Assembly (NCBI RefSeq): GCF_003721565.1
Contig: NZ_RJJE01000017.1
Coordinates: forward strand, 62,001 to 126,000
Direction: 5' to 3'
Origin: Rufibacter immobilis
GTDB taxonomy: Bacteria > Bacteroidota > Bacteroidia > Cytophagales > Hymenobacteraceae
DNA length: 64,000 nucleotides
Part shown: positions 26,986 through 34,723 of the stretch, piece after piece
Layout of the letters: each line of letters starts with the position of its first letter
How positions within the stretch are numbered: the stretch's first letter is position 1
Notes under the pieces: generated by a model
Seen by the model: only the letters and a program-made list of their open reading frames with translations
What the model was told of the DNA's origin: nothing
Database searches by the model: none
Position numbers and translations under genes: made by a program

Positions 26986-26990
26986 TATTG

Positions 26991-27014
26991 GCCGTTAGCT
27001 GAACGGCTTTTCTA
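26991..27014 (+). terminator. Terminator after the epimerase gene
   Basis: GCCGTT pairs with AACGGC across an AGCTG loop and is followed by TTTT, six bases after the stop. The stem is short but well placed. Confidence 0.6.
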
Positions 27015-27242
27015 TGGCTTTAAGTGCTATGTTGTTTCATCTTTGGCGGTAAGCGCTCACGGCCGCGGGGCCCAGTCTTCCCCTCTCGCACTGCCCTTGC
27101 GGCCATGTGGATGCAGTTGGCGTTTAGTTTCATTGTTACTTGGCCACAAGCGAGGCGCTCTAGGGAAAGACTGGAAATGGTGCTGGTAAGTAAAGGCTTT
27201 TCTAGCTAGAGACAGATCAGCTCTTTTTTTGCGGAAACAATT

Positions 27243-27279
27243 GCGTTTAGAGCCTCTTTTTCCTAAATCTGCTTCAAAC
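27243..27279 (+). repeat. Asymmetric copy of the dispersed repeat
   Basis: Begins GCGTTTAGAGCCTCTTTTTC and ends TGCTTCAAAC. It shares 29 of 37 bases with the second coding copy in murD. Confidence 0.75.
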
Positions 27280-27346
27280 TACCGTTACACATTCAAGCCG
27301 CTAAATCGCTCATAGCTATTGCTGAACGTCTGATAAGGTAACAGCT

Positions 27347-27838
27347 TTATTCTGCGGTGCGGAAGAGGCTTACTTCCAGGTCATCTGGGCATTCTGCCAA
27401 TAGTTGGGTCACCGTTTTCTGGAGAACCGGATGCACAAAATCAGGGGCTACCTCAGCCAAGGGAACTAAGGTGAACCGGCGAAGGTGCAGTTGCGGGTGG
27501 GGGAGGTGCAGCGTCTGGGTCTGGAGGATTTCCTGCCCGTAGAAAAGCAGGTCTATGTCAATGACCCGAGCCCCCCAGCGCTCTTTCCTGATGCGGCCTA
27601 ATTCCTGTTCTACCCGTTGCGTGGTTTCCAGAATCTGCTGCGGGGCTAAGTCAGTCTCAAACAACAGCACCTGGTTCAGGAAAGCGGGTTGGTCTTCCAC
27701 GCCCCAGGCAGCGGTTTCATAGAAGCTGGAGTATTGGCAAGATTTCCCAAAAACGGCCGCTAAACGCGCGGCGGCCTCTTCCAGATAAAGTACCCGGTCG
27801 CCTAGGTTGCCGCCCAGGAGCAGAAACAAAGAAGTCAT
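27347..27838 (-). CDS. folK: 2-amino-4-hydroxy-6-hydroxymethyldihydropteridine diphosphokinase
   Basis: A 163-residue HPPK that transfers pyrophosphate from ATP to 6-hydroxymethyl-dihydropterin in folate synthesis. LLLGGNLGDR at the N-terminus, SSFYETAAWG near residues 38-47, AFLNQVL near 53-59, and RWGARVIDIDLLFYG with LHLPHPQLHLRRFTLVPLAEVAPD make the identification secure. Residues 24-36 (RLAAVFGKSCQY), just before the conserved S-x-x-Y-E-T, are encoded by DNA matching the dispersed repeat. The gene's start codon overlaps the hydrolase stop by one base, so the two are probably cotranscribed. Confidence 0.95.
   Translation of the reverse strand: MTSLFLLLGGNLGDRVLYLEEAAARLAAVFGKSCQYSSFYETAAWGVEDQPAFLNQVLLFETDLAPQQILETTQRVEQELGRIRKERWGARVIDIDLLFYGQEILQTQTLHLPHPQLHLRRFTLVPLAEVAPDFVHPVLQKTVTQLLAECPDDLEVSLFRTAE
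27731..27767 (-). repeat. Coding copy of the dispersed repeat in folK
   Basis: On the minus strand it reads GCGTTTAGCGGCCGTTTTTG, then GGAAATCTTGCCAATAC. By hand alignment about 31 of 37 bases match the intergenic copy at 17313. It is read in a different frame from the murD copies (CGT TTA GCG GCC, giving R-L-A-A-V-F-G-K), one of the two forward frames of the repeat that lack a stop. Confidence 0.75.
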
Positions 27839-28695
27839 TACAGGCGCGCTAAGGTGTCTCTGAAGAATTGAATGGTTTTGTTGGCCGCCGCCTGGGCCAG
27901 TTGGGGCAATTCCTGTGCCTCATACGGGTGCCGCCCACCAAAGGAATGGTCGCCGCCGGGCAGCAGGAACAGCTCCGCGAACGGGTTTAGGGCGTGCAGG
28001 TCGTGGGCCATGCGTACCGGCAGGGTTTCGTCCTGCTCCCCGTGCAGAATGAGCAGCGGAATCTGGAGTTTCTCCACGGCCTTGGGTATGTCCAGGCGCT
28101 GCCGGTTGGCGTGGTAGTTCTCCACCAGTTGGTAATACAGCGGCATCTGCTGGCCGGTGCGCCCGTTCAGAATGTACTGCACTCCGTCCTGCTTCCACTT
28201 CTCCATCACTTCTTGGGACCACCGCTGGTCAATATCACTGATCGCCGACCAGGTGGCCACACCGGTCACATGCGCGTTCTCCGCAGCTTTGAGCAGCACC
28301 AGGCCACCGCCGCGGCTGTGCCCGATGAGGAAGAGATAATCTGCGTCCATTTCCTGGGCGGGTATTTCTGAAGGATTATTTTTCAGGTGTTCCAGCAGGG
28401 TTTCCACATCATCTAATTCAATGCAGAAATTGTTGTTCCCGAAGGCCTCCATATTGGTCAAATCAGACCCGTCTGGTTCTACGCCGTTGTGCGAGAGGTT
28501 GAGTTTCACGAACACAAAACCGTGCCTGGCGAAATAGTCGGCCAGAAGGTTAAAGTGCCCCCAGTCCTTGAATCCTTTGAAACCGTGCACAAAGACCACC
28601 ACCGGTTTGGCCTGTCCGTCCTGGAGCCAGCGGGCATCTACGGCGAAGCTGCGGCCGTGCGGGGAGGGGAGAAGAAAATCTGCGCGTTGAATCAT
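27838..28695 (-). CDS. Alpha/beta hydrolase family protein
   Basis: A 285-residue cytosolic alpha/beta hydrolase. VVVFVHGFKGFKDWG (about 32-46) supplies the oxyanion region, the nucleophile elbow GHSRGG places Ser127, and HGEQDETLPV (about 212-221) and GGDHSFGG (about 247-254) supply the acid and histidine. The Ser motif G-H-S-R-G-G and overall length resemble dienelactone hydrolase or prolyl-oligopeptidase-type esterases. No substrate can be assigned. It lies directly upstream of folK on the same strand and shares one base with it. Confidence 0.85.
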   Translation of the reverse strand: MIQRADFLLPSPHGRSFAVDARWLQDGQAKPVVVFVHGFKGFKDWGHFNLLADYFARHGFVFVKLNLSHNGVEPDGSDLTNMEAFGNNNFCIELDDVETLLEHLKNNPSEIPAQEMDADYLFLIGHSRGGGLVLLKAAENAHVTGVATWSAISDIDQRWSQEVMEKWKQDGVQYILNGRTGQQMPLYYQLVENYHANRQRLDIPKAVEKLQIPLLILHGEQDETLPVRMAHDLHALNPFAELFLLPGGDHSFGGRHPYEAQELPQLAQAAANKTIQFFRDTLARL

Positions 28696-28800
28696 GGGCG
28701 TGAATATCTGAAAAAGGTGCGGAAGTAACGCCTGAAAAACGGCAAATGCAAGCGCGGCGTTTGCTTCTGAGGGCGCAGCCTCGTAATATTGCGCCCGAAG

Positions 28801-29778
28801 ATGAGCAGCCCCTTAAACCAGATACAGGCCCCGATTGCAGTGGAGATGCAGGAGTTCGAGAAGAAGTTCCGCCAGTCCATGCAGTCAAACGTGCTGTTGC
28901 TGGACAAGATCATGGGCTACATTGTGAAACGAAAGGGCAAACAGATGCGCCCCATGTTCGTTTTCTTCATGGCCAAGCTCATCCAGGAGCAGATCCCAGA
29001 TGCCACTTACCGGGGCGCCGCCCTCATTGAGCTGCTGCACACCGCCACCCTGGTGCATGACGATGTGGTGGACGACTCCAACTACCGCCGGGGTTTCTTC
29101 TCCGTAAACGCCCTCTGGAAAAACAAGATTGCCGTACTGGTAGGCGATTACCTACTTTCCAAAGGCCTGCTGCTTTCGCTTAACAACGATGATTTCGGGC
29201 TGCTCAAGATTGTGAGCAACGCCGTGCGCGAAATGAGCGAGGGCGAACTGCTCCAGATGGAGAAAGCCCGCCGCCTGGACATCACCGAGGAAGTCTACTT
29301 TGACATCATCCGGCAGAAAACCGCTTCCCTCATTGCCTCCTGCTGCGCCGTGGGCGTGGCCTCCGTAGGCGCCGATGCGGAGACGGTAGAACGTGCCCGC
29401 CTCTTTGGCGAGAAAGTGGGGCTGGCTTTCCAGATCAAAGACGATTTATTTGACTACGGCACCGCCGAGATTGGCAAACCCGTGGGCATTGACATCAAAG
29501 AGAAGAAGATGACCCTGCCCCTCATCTACGCCCTGCACCAAGCCGATTGGCTCACCAAACGCCGCGTCATTTACAACGTCAAGAACAACAACGGCAAAGC
29601 CGATAAAATCAACGCTGTCATTGACTTCGTGAAGAAGTCCGGGGGCTTGGAGTATTCCATTCAGCGCATGAACGCCCTGCACGCCGAGGCCCTGCAACTG
29701 CTCCACACCTTCCCCGCCTCGCCCTCCCGCGACTCCCTGGAGCAACTCATCCGGTACACCATAGAACGCGAGAAATAA
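28801..29778 (+). CDS. Polyprenyl diphosphate synthase (octaprenyl type)
   Basis: A 325-residue trans-isoprenyl diphosphate synthase, starting at the ATG at 28801. The first aspartate-rich motif DDVVD is at residues 87-91 and the second in FQIKDDLFDYG near 211-221. GKQMRPMFV (about 46-54) is the conserved substrate-binding Gly-Lys-x-x-Arg-Pro segment. The enzyme condenses isopentenyl diphosphate to make the side chain of menaquinone; chain length is not read directly but IspB-like proteins have this length. The gene is divergent from the hydrolase-folK pair. Confidence 0.93.
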   Translation: MSSPLNQIQAPIAVEMQEFEKKFRQSMQSNVLLLDKIMGYIVKRKGKQMRPMFVFFMAKLIQEQIPDATYRGAALIELLHTATLVHDDVVDDSNYRRGFFSVNALWKNKIAVLVGDYLLSKGLLLSLNNDDFGLLKIVSNAVREMSEGELLQMEKARRLDITEEVYFDIIRQKTASLIASCCAVGVASVGADAETVERARLFGEKVGLAFQIKDDLFDYGTAEIGKPVGIDIKEKKMTLPLIYALHQADWLTKRRVIYNVKNNNGKADKINAVIDFVKKSGGLEYSIQRMNALHAEALQLLHTFPASPSRDSLEQLIRYTIEREK

Positions 29779-29785
29779 GCCACTC

Positions 29786-29822
29786 CCGTTTAGCGGCTCT
29801 TTTTCCTAAATTGGGTTAAAAC
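29786..29822 (+). repeat. Asymmetric copy of the dispersed repeat
   Basis: Begins CCGTTTAGCGGCTCTTTTTC eight bases after the polyprenyl synthase stop codon and ends GGGTTAAAAC. It matches the first murD coding copy at 29 of 37 positions by hand alignment. Confidence 0.8.
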
Positions 29823-29895
29823 TGTGTAGTGGGAGTTTCAGGAGCAGAAGATTAACTTTAAGGTTCTGGACGAGGGAGAAAGAAGAAGCCTTTGC

Positions 29896-30549
29896 ATGAA
29901 TATGATGAACATTGAGAAAAAGATCTGTATTTACGGAGCAGGCGGCTTTGGCCGGGAAACGCTCTGTGCCCTTATTGATAGCATTGCTCCGCACGGGCTC
30001 AAGATTGAGGATGTGGCCTGCTTTATGGTAGATGACCAGTTCTATCGTGAGCCCAGAATCATGGGTGTAGAGGTGATCAAGCGCTCATCCTTTGATCCGG
30101 CTATCTATGATGTGGTGGTGGCCGTGGGAGATCCTGCTGCCCGCAGAAAACTGGTGGAAGAATTGCCTGCTTCCACTACCTTTGGCCGGGTGGTGCACCC
30201 CAGTGCTGTGCTCTCCCAGTGGGTAGATATTGGCGAAGGCTGCATCATCACAGCGGGTACTGTCCTTACCTGTAACATCAAAATAGGCAAACACGCCCAT
30301 CTCAACCTGCACACCACCATTGGCCATGATTTTGTGGCAGGAGACTTCTTCACTACAGCGCCGGCGGCTAACGTGAGCGGCAACTGCACCTTCGGGGATG
30401 GGGTTTACCTGGGAACTAATGTGTCTGTGCGCGAAAAAGTGACCCTTGCGTCTGGCGTAATCATTGGCATGGGGGGCGTGGTCTTGAAAGACATTCAGGA
30501 GGCGGGGGTGTACATTGGAAACCCGGTGAAGAAACTGGAGAAAAAATAA
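29896..30549 (+). CDS. NeuD/PglB-like sugar O-acyltransferase
   Basis: A 217-residue protein. An N-terminal nucleotide-binding-like segment (KICIYGAGGFGRETLCAL) is followed by a left-handed beta helix built of hexapeptide repeats (GCIITAGTVLTCNIKIGKHAHLNLHTTIGHD to GVIIGMGGVVLKDI). This is the sialic-acid O-acetyltransferase NeuD family, whose members acetylate sugars or sugar amines with acetyl-CoA. The H-x-x-x-G-H region (NLHTTIGHDF) contains the likely catalytic histidine. The substrate is unknown. The next gene is a small membrane protein, and no glycan cluster is visible. Confidence 0.88.
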   Translation: MNMMNIEKKICIYGAGGFGRETLCALIDSIAPHGLKIEDVACFMVDDQFYREPRIMGVEVIKRSSFDPAIYDVVVAVGDPAARRKLVEELPASTTFGRVVHPSAVLSQWVDIGEGCIITAGTVLTCNIKIGKHAHLNLHTTIGHDFVAGDFFTTAPAANVSGNCTFGDGVYLGTNVSVREKVTLASGVIIGMGGVVLKDIQEAGVYIGNPVKKLEKK

Positions 30550-30638
30550 AAACCACCTCTGGCGAAAGGCTGGTTTGCACTGGCTGCTTGCCGAAGATGT
30601 CTTAATCTTTTACCTTTAATAAAACTTAATCAGAATTG

Positions 30639-30812
30639 ATGGCTGCTTTCGCGAAAAGAAAATATACGGTTTACCAGGTGGTCCTGGCGTTGCTGTTGCT
30701 GGCCTTGGTGTTCGGTGGGGAAGTGGAGAAAAACATTGTGGCCGCCTGTTCGCTGGGGTTATTGAATGTCTTGAATCTGTTCAGGGTAGTGAAAGAATGG
30801 AAGACCGCTTAG
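30639..30812 (+). CDS. Small membrane protein of unknown function
   Basis: A 57-residue open frame from ATG 30639 to TAG 30812. It has a basic N-terminus (MAAFAKRKYTVYQ), one strongly hydrophobic segment (VVLALLLLALVFGGEV), a second weaker one (NIVAACSLGLLNVLNLF) and a charged end (RVVKEWKTA). The two-helix hairpin layout, the AT-rich leader before the start and the position in a gap between genes support a real gene. I do not recognise the family. Confidence 0.6.
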   Translation: MAAFAKRKYTVYQVVLALLLLALVFGGEVEKNIVAACSLGLLNVLNLFRVVKEWKTA

Positions 30813-30835
30813 CACGTTAAGGAAATAACTATAGT

Positions 30836-30874
30836 GCGTTTAGGGGCTCTTTTTCCTAAAATAGCCCCTAAACT
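30836..30874. repeat. GTTTAGGGGC palindrome beside a terminator
   Basis: GCGTTTAGGGGCTC and AAATAGCCCCTAAAC around TTTTTCCTAAA. It runs straight into the terminator hairpin at 30872. Confidence 0.85.
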
Positions 30875-30915
30875 CAAACGGCGCAGTTCTTCTAAGAACC
30901 GCGCCGTTTGAGTTT
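30872..30915. terminator. Bidirectional hairpin between the small membrane gene and the tlpA-like gene
   Basis: ACTCAAACGGCGC pairs with GCGCCGTTTGAGT, with a second short stem (GTTCTT/AAGAAC) inside. It lies between convergent genes and ends about 20 bases past the tlpA-like stop. The flanking A/T is modest. Confidence 0.7.
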
Positions 30916-30933
30916 AGGGATCACCGTGATAGA

Positions 30934-32187
30934 TTACTTCTCGGCCAGCAGTTGGTCAATGGTCTTGTTGAAGTCCTGCACGAATTCCTCGTAATACTTA
31001 CCAGTGCCGGGGCCCGAGAAGCCGGTATGGATCTTACGCACTTTGCCCTGCTTGTCAATGAAGATGGTGGTAGGGAAGGACAGCACGTGGTTGAGCGCCG
31101 GCAGTGATTTGGCCACCAGTTCCTTGTCTTTGGTGCCGCCTATCAATAAGGGGTACGTGACGTTGAGCCGGTCGCGCATTTTCTCCACACGTACTTTGGC
31201 TTTGTCAAACTCTGGGCTCACCTCATACCCAAGACCCACTACCTCTACGCCGCGGTCTTTGTTTTTGGCGTACCAGGGCGCCAGGAATTTTGTCTCGTCC
31301 ATGCAGTTGGGGCACCAGGACCCAAAAATCTGCGCCACCACCACTTTGCCCTTGAACTGCGGGTCTGTGAGCGCTACCTTCTTGCCGCTCAGGTCTGGGA
31401 AAGAAAAGTCCAGGCGGTCAAAACCGGGTTTCAGGTAGGTGAGGGTATCGGCGGAAGCCAGTTGGAAGGCATCGTTGCGTTTGGCAGTCCAGGTCTCGTG
31501 GCTATTCTGTCCGGCGTAGAAATCACCCGCTAGGGTTCCGTCTGGGTTGCCCTGGGCCGTGAAAAGGTAAGCGTGGGCGCCGTCAAAGGCAGAAAGCTTC
31601 AGTTGGTCTCCGGCAACTTCGCCCTGCAGGTAGCGATAGTCGCCGGTGGTGGTCAGGAAGGTGCCGGTGAGGGCGTTGCCTTTCTGCACGAACTCGCCAA
31701 TGGCGGGGTAAGTTTTGCCTTCGTCATCGGTGAACTGTACTTCCCATTTGCCGCTCACCTCCAGCGTTGGTTTGGCCGGATTTTGGGAAAAACGGCTGCT
31801 ATTCCCATGCTCAGCGGTGAACGGCAGACTGTACGGGGTGGCTTGGTCTTTCCGCTCCCAGCGGCCGGTAAGTTTGTTTCCCTCTACCTTGGCAATGAGC
31901 GCGGCGTCAAAAATGTGCATCTGCAAACGCACACTGTCTTGAGAATGAGAAATTTCATTAATCAAAATTCGTTCTTCTCCGTTTATTAGATGAGCCACCT
32001 GTTTTCCGGCCTCTTCAGACACGGTGAAATTGAAGGGCATCTCCTGGCCGCTTACCTCAATGGTACCACGCCAGGTGCCGGCGCTTAGCTGGTCTGGGGA
32101 GGAGGAAGAAGAAGTGCAGGCCTGGGTGCCCACGGCAGCCGAAAGGAGGGCGTAGAAAGCGTATTTGCGGAGCGAATTCTTGTTCAT
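30934..32187 (-). CDS. TlpA-family thioredoxin-like lipoprotein
   Basis: A 417-residue exported protein. A signal peptide ends in VGTQAC, with Cys24 as the likely lipid anchor. Residues 35-245 form two similar beta-rich modules (WRGTIEVSGQEMPFNF and GKWEVQFTDDEGKTYP). The C-terminal thioredoxin domain carries SWCPNC with Cys292 and Cys295, followed by VEVVGLGYEV and FPTTIFIDKQGKVRKIHTGF. TlpA/ResA proteins reduce disulfides in the periplasm, for instance during cytochrome maturation. Between the first two modules, residues 129-141 (NSSRFSQNPAKP) are encoded by a repeat-like stretch. Confidence 0.9.
   Translation of the reverse strand: MNKNSLRKYAFYALLSAAVGTQACTSSSSSPDQLSAGTWRGTIEVSGQEMPFNFTVSEEAGKQVAHLINGEERILINEISHSQDSVRLQMHIFDAALIAKVEGNKLTGRWERKDQATPYSLPFTAEHGNSSRFSQNPAKPTLEVSGKWEVQFTDDEGKTYPAIGEFVQKGNALTGTFLTTTGDYRYLQGEVAGDQLKLSAFDGAHAYLFTAQGNPDGTLAGDFYAGQNSHETWTAKRNDAFQLASADTLTYLKPGFDRLDFSFPDLSGKKVALTDPQFKGKVVVAQIFGSWCPNCMDETKFLAPWYAKNKDRGVEVVGLGYEVSPEFDKAKVRVEKMRDRLNVTYPLLIGGTKDKELVAKSLPALNHVLSFPTTIFIDKQGKVRKIHTGFSGPGTGKYYEEFVQDFNKTIDQLLAEK
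31769..31804 (-). repeat. Coding copy of the dispersed repeat in the tlpA-like gene
   Basis: On the minus strand it reads GAATAGCAGCCGTTTTTCCC and then ends CGGCCAAAC. It matches the intergenic copy at 16637-16672 at 26 of 35 positions by hand alignment. It is read as S-S-R-F-S-Q-N-P-A-K, the same frame as the two murD copies, at a linker between beta modules. Confidence 0.65.
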
Positions 32188-32264
32188 GCCGTAAAAGTAC
32201 GTTGCCCTCCTGAAATTGCCACACCGTGGCCTTAAAACCTTTGCGGAAGGTGGCCTTTTAAAAG

Positions 32265-32296
32265 TTTGTGTAAAAGTGTTCTGTTTGCGACATTTG
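32265..32296 (+). promoter_or_regulatory. Possible acnA promoter
   Basis: TTTG at 32265-32268 is followed after 20 bases by GACATTTG at 32289-32296, one base off TAnnTTTG. A start near 32303 would leave a leader of about 40 bases. Confidence 0.4.
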
Positions 32297-32342
32297 TGCG
32301 CGACGTTAGTAGCACTGAACTTAAAAAATACAAAGCAGATCT

Positions 32343-34616
32343 ATGGCATTTGATGTAGACATGATCAAGGCTGTGTACGCGAATCTGGGCGACCGGATTT
32401 CCGCGGCACGTAAGGCGGTAGGCCGGCCTTTAACTCAGACAGAGAAAATTCTTTACGCTCACTTATACAATGGTGCCGCTACGGAGGCGTATGAGCGAGG
32501 TAAGTCTTACGTTGACTTCGCACCAGACCGCGTAGCCATGCAAGACGCCACCGCCCAGATGGCTTTGCTTCAGTTCATGCAGGCCGGCCGCCCTACGGTA
32601 GCCGTTCCTTCCTCTGTGCACTGCGACCACTTAATTCAGGCTCGCGTGGGCGCAGACCAAGATCTGGCAGAAGCATACGCAGAAAACAAAGAGGTCTATG
32701 ACTTCCTGGCTTCTGTGTCTAATAAATATGGAATTGGGTTCTGGAAGCCGGGTGCGGGTATCATCCACACCGTGGTATTTGAGAACTACGCCTTCCCGGG
32801 CGGAATGATGATCGGGACAGACTCACACACGCCTAACGCAGGTGGTCTGGGGATGATCGCGATTGGTGTGGGCGGTGCCGATGCCGTGGACGTAATGGCC
32901 GGTATGGCCTGGGAACTGAAATTCCCGAAAGTGATTGGCGTGAAACTGACCGGTAAAATGAGCGGTTGGACTGCCCCTAAAGACGTGATCCTGAAAGTGG
33001 CGGGTATCCTGACTGTAAAAGGCGGTACCGGTGCTATTGTGGAGTACTTTGGGGAGGGCGCTGCCAATATCTCCTGCTCCGGTAAGTCTACCATCTGTAA
33101 CATGGGTGCCGAAATTGGAGCCACTACCTCGGTTTTCGCCTATGATGAGACCATGGCCGAGTACCTGAGAGGCACTGAGCGTGGCGAGATCGCCGAACTG
33201 GCCAGCCAGGTAGCAGAGCACCTTCGCGCCGATGACGAGGTGTACGCTAACCCAGAAATGTACTATGACCAACTGATTGAGATCAACTTAGATGAGTTGG
33301 AGCCGCACGTGAACGGTCCGTTCACGCCAGATGCCGCTTGGCCTATCTCTCAGTTTGCCGCTGCCGTGCGTGAGCACAACTGGCCAGCCAAACTGGAAGT
33401 AGGTTTGATCGGATCCTGCACCAACTCTTCTTATGAAGACCTTACCCGCGCTGCCTCTTTGGCAAGACAGGCAGTTGAGAAAGGCCTTACCGTAAGTGCC
33501 GAATACACCATTACCCCAGGTTCTGAAGTAGTGCGTTACACCGCACAGCGCGATGGCATCTTGGAGACCTTCTCTGAGATTGGCGGGGTAGTATTGGCGA
33601 ACGCCTGCGGTCCGTGCATTGGTCAGTGGGCCCGTCATACCGACGATCCGAAGCGTAAGAACTCTATCATCACTTCGTTTAACCGTAACTTCGCCAAGCG
33701 GAACGACGGTAACCCGAACACTCACGCCTTCGTGGCCTCTCCTGAGATTGTAACGGCGTTCGCGATTGCGGGTGATCTAACTTTCAACCCATTAACCGAC
33801 ACCCTGACCAACAAGAACGGGGAGCAGGTAATGCTAGACGAGCCAACAGGTATCCAGTTCCCAGTGAACGGATTTGCGGTGGAGGATGCCGGTTACGTAG
33901 CGCCTGCCGCTGACGGTAGCAGCGTACAGGTGGTGGTAGATCCTACTTCTGACCGTCTGCAACTGTTGGCTGGTTTTGAGCCTTGGAACGGACAAGACTT
34001 TACCAACCTTCGTCTTTTGATTAAAGCGCAAGGTAAATGTACCACAGACCATATCTCCATGGCAGGTCCTTGGTTGAAATACCGTGGTCACCTGGACAAT
34101 ATTTCCAACAACATGCTCATTGGTGCCATCAACGCCTTCAACGGCGAAGCCAACAGCGTGAAAAACCTGCTGGTACAAGGCGAAGGCTATGATGAAGTGC
34201 CTAAAGTAGCCCGTACCTACAAAGCAGCCGGAGTTGGTTCTGTGGTGGTAGGTGATGAAAACTACGGTGAAGGTTCTTCCCGCGAGCACGCCGCTATGGA
34301 GCCTCGTCACTTAGGTGTGAAAGTGGTATTGGTGAAATCGTTCGCCCGTATCCATGAGACCAACCTGAAGAAGCAAGGAATGCTGGCGCTGACTTTCGCC
34401 AACAAAGAAGATTACGACCGCGTTGAAGAGGCAGACGTAATTGATGTGCTGGGCTTGACTTCCTTCACACCGGGCGTTCCGTTGCAGGTAAGACTGACCC
34501 ACAAAGATGGTACTACGTACACCTTTGAGGCCAACCATACCTACAACCAAGGCCAGATTGAGTGGTTCAAAGCTGGTTCAGCCCTTAACCTGATCCGCTT
34601 GCAGCAAAAGGCGTAA
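32343..34616 (+). CDS. acnA: Aconitate hydratase
   Basis: A 757-residue aconitase of the mitochondrial-like type, which interconverts citrate and isocitrate through cis-aconitate in the TCA cycle using a [4Fe-4S] cluster. [20 protein letters not shown] (about 159-178) is the first signature. Cluster cysteines are in [14 protein letters not shown] (near 355-368) and in [10 protein letters not shown] (near 420-429). The swivel-domain [19 protein letters not shown] is near 639-657. The length fits the family. The sequence shows strong translation-adapted codon use, as expected for an abundant enzyme. Confidence 0.97.
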   Translation: MAFDVDMIKAVYANLGDRISAARKAVGRPLTQTEKILYAHLYNGAATEAYERGKSYVDFAPDRVAMQDATAQMALLQFMQAGRPTVAVPSSVHCDHLIQARVGADQDLAEAYAENKEVYDFLASVSNKYGIGFWKPGAGIIHTVVFENYAFPGGMMIGTDSHTPNAGGLGMIAIGVGGADAVDVMAGMAWELKFPKVIGVKLTGKMSGWTAPKDVILKVAGILTVKGGTGAIVEYFGEGAANISCSGKSTICNMGAEIGATTSVFAYDETMAEYLRGTERGEIAELASQVAEHLRADDEVYANPEMYYDQLIEINLDELEPHVNGPFTPDAAWPISQFAAAVREHNWPAKLEVGLIGSCTNSSYEDLTRAASLARQAVEKGLTVSAEYTITPGSEVVRYTAQRDGILETFSEIGGVVLANACGPCIGQWARHTDDPKRKNSIITSFNRNFAKRNDGNPNTHAFVASPEIVTAFAIAGDLTFNPLTDTLTNKNGEQVMLDEPTGIQFPVNGFAVEDAGYVAPAADGSSVQVVVDPTSDRLQLLAGFEPWNGQDFTNLRLLIKAQGKCTTDHISMAGPWLKYRGHLDNISNNMLIGAINAFNGEANSVKNLLVQGEGYDEVPKVARTYKAAGVGSVVVGDENYGEGSSREHAAMEPRHLGVKVVLVKSFARIHETNLKKQGMLALTFANKEDYDRVEEADVIDVLGLTSFTPGVPLQVRLTHKDGTTYTFEANHTYNQGQIEWFKAGSALNLIRLQQKA

Positions 34617-34630
34617 GCATTAGCTGTACC

Positions 34631-34678
34631 TATAAAAACAGAAGAGGCGACCCTTTGGTCGCCTCTTCTGTTTTTATA
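34631..34678. terminator. Bidirectional terminator between acnA and the subtilase gene
   Basis: TATAAAAACAGAAGAGGCGA pairs perfectly with TCGCCTCTTCTGTTTTTATA around a CCCTTTGG loop. A and T runs on both sides serve both convergent genes. Confidence 0.92.
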
Positions 34679-34684
34679 GGATTT

Positions 34685-34723
34685 CCGTTTAGGGGCTCTT
34701 TTTCCAAAAAGAGCCCCTAAACG
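34685..34723. repeat. GTTTAGGGGC palindrome abutting the subtilase stop codon
   Basis: CCGTTTAGGGGCTC and GAGCCCCTAAACG around TTTTTCCAAAAA. It begins seven bases after the bidirectional terminator and ends on the base next to the subtilase stop codon. Confidence 0.9.

Larger units (their letters stand above)
26986..27346. other. Intergenic region with terminator and one repeat copy
   Basis: A 361-base gap between two convergent genes. It holds a terminator hairpin (26991-27012) and an asymmetric repeat copy (27243-27279). A 61-codon open frame inside it has no start context or family signature. Confidence 0.5.

Noticed and set aside
27024-27209. 61-codon open frame (plus)
   Set aside because: Lies in the gap after a terminator, has no family signature and a composition unlike real genes here.
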